DNA of 64,000 nucleotides, from assembly GCA_036826635.1 (NCBI GenBank), contig DAISVY010000005.1, positions 1 through 64,000 of the forward strand. The letters run 5' to 3'. This DNA comes from DAISVY01 sp036826635 (GTDB lineage: Bacteria; Zixibacteria; MSB-5A5; GN15; FEB-12). Below are positions 63,019 to 64,000 of the stretch, piece after piece. The notes below the pieces were generated by a model that searched no databases, had not been told where the DNA came from, and saw only the letters and a list, made by a program, of their open reading frames with translations. Position numbers and translations under genes: made by a program. The first letter of the stretch is position 1. Each line of letters begins with the position of its first letter.

Positions 63019-64000
63019 ATGGATCGACTTCTGGATAATCTCAATGAAGCCCAGCGAGAGGCGGTAACGACCACCGATGGTCCCCTGCTGGTCATAGCGG
63101 GAGCCGGCTCCGGCAAGACCCGGGTACTGACACGGCGGCTGGCCTGGTTGCTGGGACAACGGCTGGCCCAACCACACGAACTGCTGGCCGTGACTTTCAC
63201 GAACAAAGCGGCCGGCGAAATGAAAGAGCGAGTCGGCCGGCTCATGGGCTCGGGTATCGGGTACATGAATGTGTCGACTTTTCATTCTTTTTGCGCCCGT
63301 TTGTTGCGGCGCGAGGCCGAACACATCGGCTACGGCGGCAATTTTACGGTTTTCGATCAGGAGGACTCTCTTACTCTGGTGAAAAACTGCCTCAAGGAAC
63401 TGGGTTTTTCCGACAAACAGTTTCCGGCCAAAGGGCAGTTGCGCAAGATATCGGAGGCCAAGAGCCGTCTGGTCGGGCCGGAGACGTTTGCGGCCGCGGC
63501 CAGCGGGTATTTCGAAACGCACACCGCCCAACTCTACGCGTTGTATCAGCGGCGGTTGCAGTCGTGCGGAGCGATGGATTTCGATGATCTCCTGTTCAAC
63601 GCCGTGGCGCTGCTTAAGAATGACGAGGCGATAGGACAACGCTACCGCGAGCGGTTCCGTTACCTGATGGTCGACGAATATCAGGATACCAATCATATTC
63701 AGTACCTTTTGCTTAAATACCTGCTGGGTGAACACCGGAACCTGTGCGTGGTGGGGGATGAAGACCAGTCGATTTACGGTTGGCGCGGGGCTGACATCCG
63801 CAACATTCTCGAATTCGAAAAGGACTTTCCCGGGGCGAAGATAATCCGTCTGGAACAGAACTATCGTTCTACGGCGGTTATTCTTCAGGCGGCCGCGAGT
63901 GTGATTCAGCACAACGAGATGCGCAAAGGCAAGGAACTGTGGACGTCGATTGAAGGCGGCGAAAAAGTGATCAGGATCCTCGTTGATACGGCCGAGGAGG
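63019..64000 (+). CDS. pcrA: UvrD/PcrA-type DNA helicase (3' end outside window)
   Basis: 327 residues present; the gene runs off the right edge. Superfamily 1A helicase motifs in order: Q motif NLNEAQREAV, motif I AGAGSGKT, Ia TFTNKAA, Ib TFHSFCARLLR, II VDEYQDTN, III VGDEDQSIYGWRGAD and IV QNYRST. Unwinds DNA in repair and replication-fork maintenance. No Shine-Dalgarno site. Confidence 0.93.
   Translation, partial: MDRLLDNLNEAQREAVTTTDGPLLVIAGAGSGKTRVLTRRLAWLLGQRLAQPHELLAVTFTNKAAGEMKERVGRLMGSGIGYMNVSTFHSFCARLLRREAEHIGYGGNFTVFDQEDSLTLVKNCLKELGFSDKQFPAKGQLRKISEAKSRLVGPETFAAAASGYFETHTAQLYALYQRRLQSCGAMDFDDLLFNAVALLKNDEAIGQRYRERFRYLMVDEYQDTNHIQYLLLKYLLGEHRNLCVVGDEDQSIYGWRGADIRNILEFEKDFPGAKIIRLEQNYRSTAVILQAAASVIQHNEMRKGKELWTSIEGGEKVIRILVDTAEE

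Overview
The window looks like a chromosomal contig from an uncultured Gram-negative bacterium of the FCB group, most likely candidate phylum Zixibacteria or a close relative. The reasons are: secreted proteins ending in a Por/T9SS-type domain (YPNPFNPTT ... KMMLLK or KMILLK), other secreted proteins ending in paired dockerin-like repeats (DMGDLTVLIDHLFISL), OmpA and beta-barrel outer-membrane proteins, and lipoprotein signals. The lineage call is inference. DNA is moderately GC-rich and nearly all gene starts have Shine-Dalgarno sites. Promoters look like ordinary sigma-70 sites; TTGACA-18-TATAAT at 39328-39357 and TTGACT-16-TATAAT ahead of tRNA-Glu are the clearest. No rRNA, CRISPR array or insertion sequence was seen.

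Layout. 1-1645: end of a dockerin-like protein and a secreted T9SS-type protein. 1809-8968: GH35-like glycosidase, gamma-glutamyltranspeptidase, a bactofilin-like membrane protein and a CstA transporter. 9037-16198: a co-directional cluster of a membrane GGDEF protein, NagZ, AnmK, a SpoIID-domain lipoprotein, an OmpA/thrombospondin-3 protein and a LigT-type phosphoesterase, which points to murein turnover. 16542-21725: GT4 glycosyltransferase, cysteine desulfurase, GYD protein and, on the minus strand, P5C dehydrogenase. 21963-24667: an exosortase H module with its associated membrane protein, a nitrilase-less Lnt-like protein and an IPTL-CTERM substrate. 24751-25944: metallophosphoesterase and a small membrane protein.

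26435-36847 is the most notable locus: eleven tightly coupled genes for HdrC, HdrB, the N-terminal half of HdrA, NuoE-like and NuoF-like subunits, a fusion of a NuoG-type N-terminus with the C-terminal half of HdrA, MvhD, the small and large subunits of a group-3 [NiFe] hydrogenase, its maturation protease and a small DnaJ-type zinc-finger protein. Together they predict a soluble complex linking H2, NAD(H), a low-potential carrier and a thiol/disulfide or related acceptor, with flavin-based electron bifurcation as the obvious hypothesis. HdrA is divided between two polypeptides.

37107-48182: a dockerin-like secreted protein, a small membrane protein, tRNA-Glu, a methyltransferase, a compositionally foreign DUF3800 gene, an NtrC-type two-component pair, and a helical-repeat exported protein with a beta-barrel protein. 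48290-51362: a large secreted protein behind a long leader that contains a terminator-like hairpin. 51399-55202, minus strand: a double-receiver protein, phosphomannomutase, an epimerase and an RRM protein. 55905-64000: a pseudokinase-PAS-PAS-LuxR regulator, tRNA-Leu, the tig-clpP-clpX proteostasis cluster (ClpP carries Asn in place of the triad Asp), a HAD hydrolase, a STAS protein and the start of a UvrD/PcrA helicase cut by the window edge.
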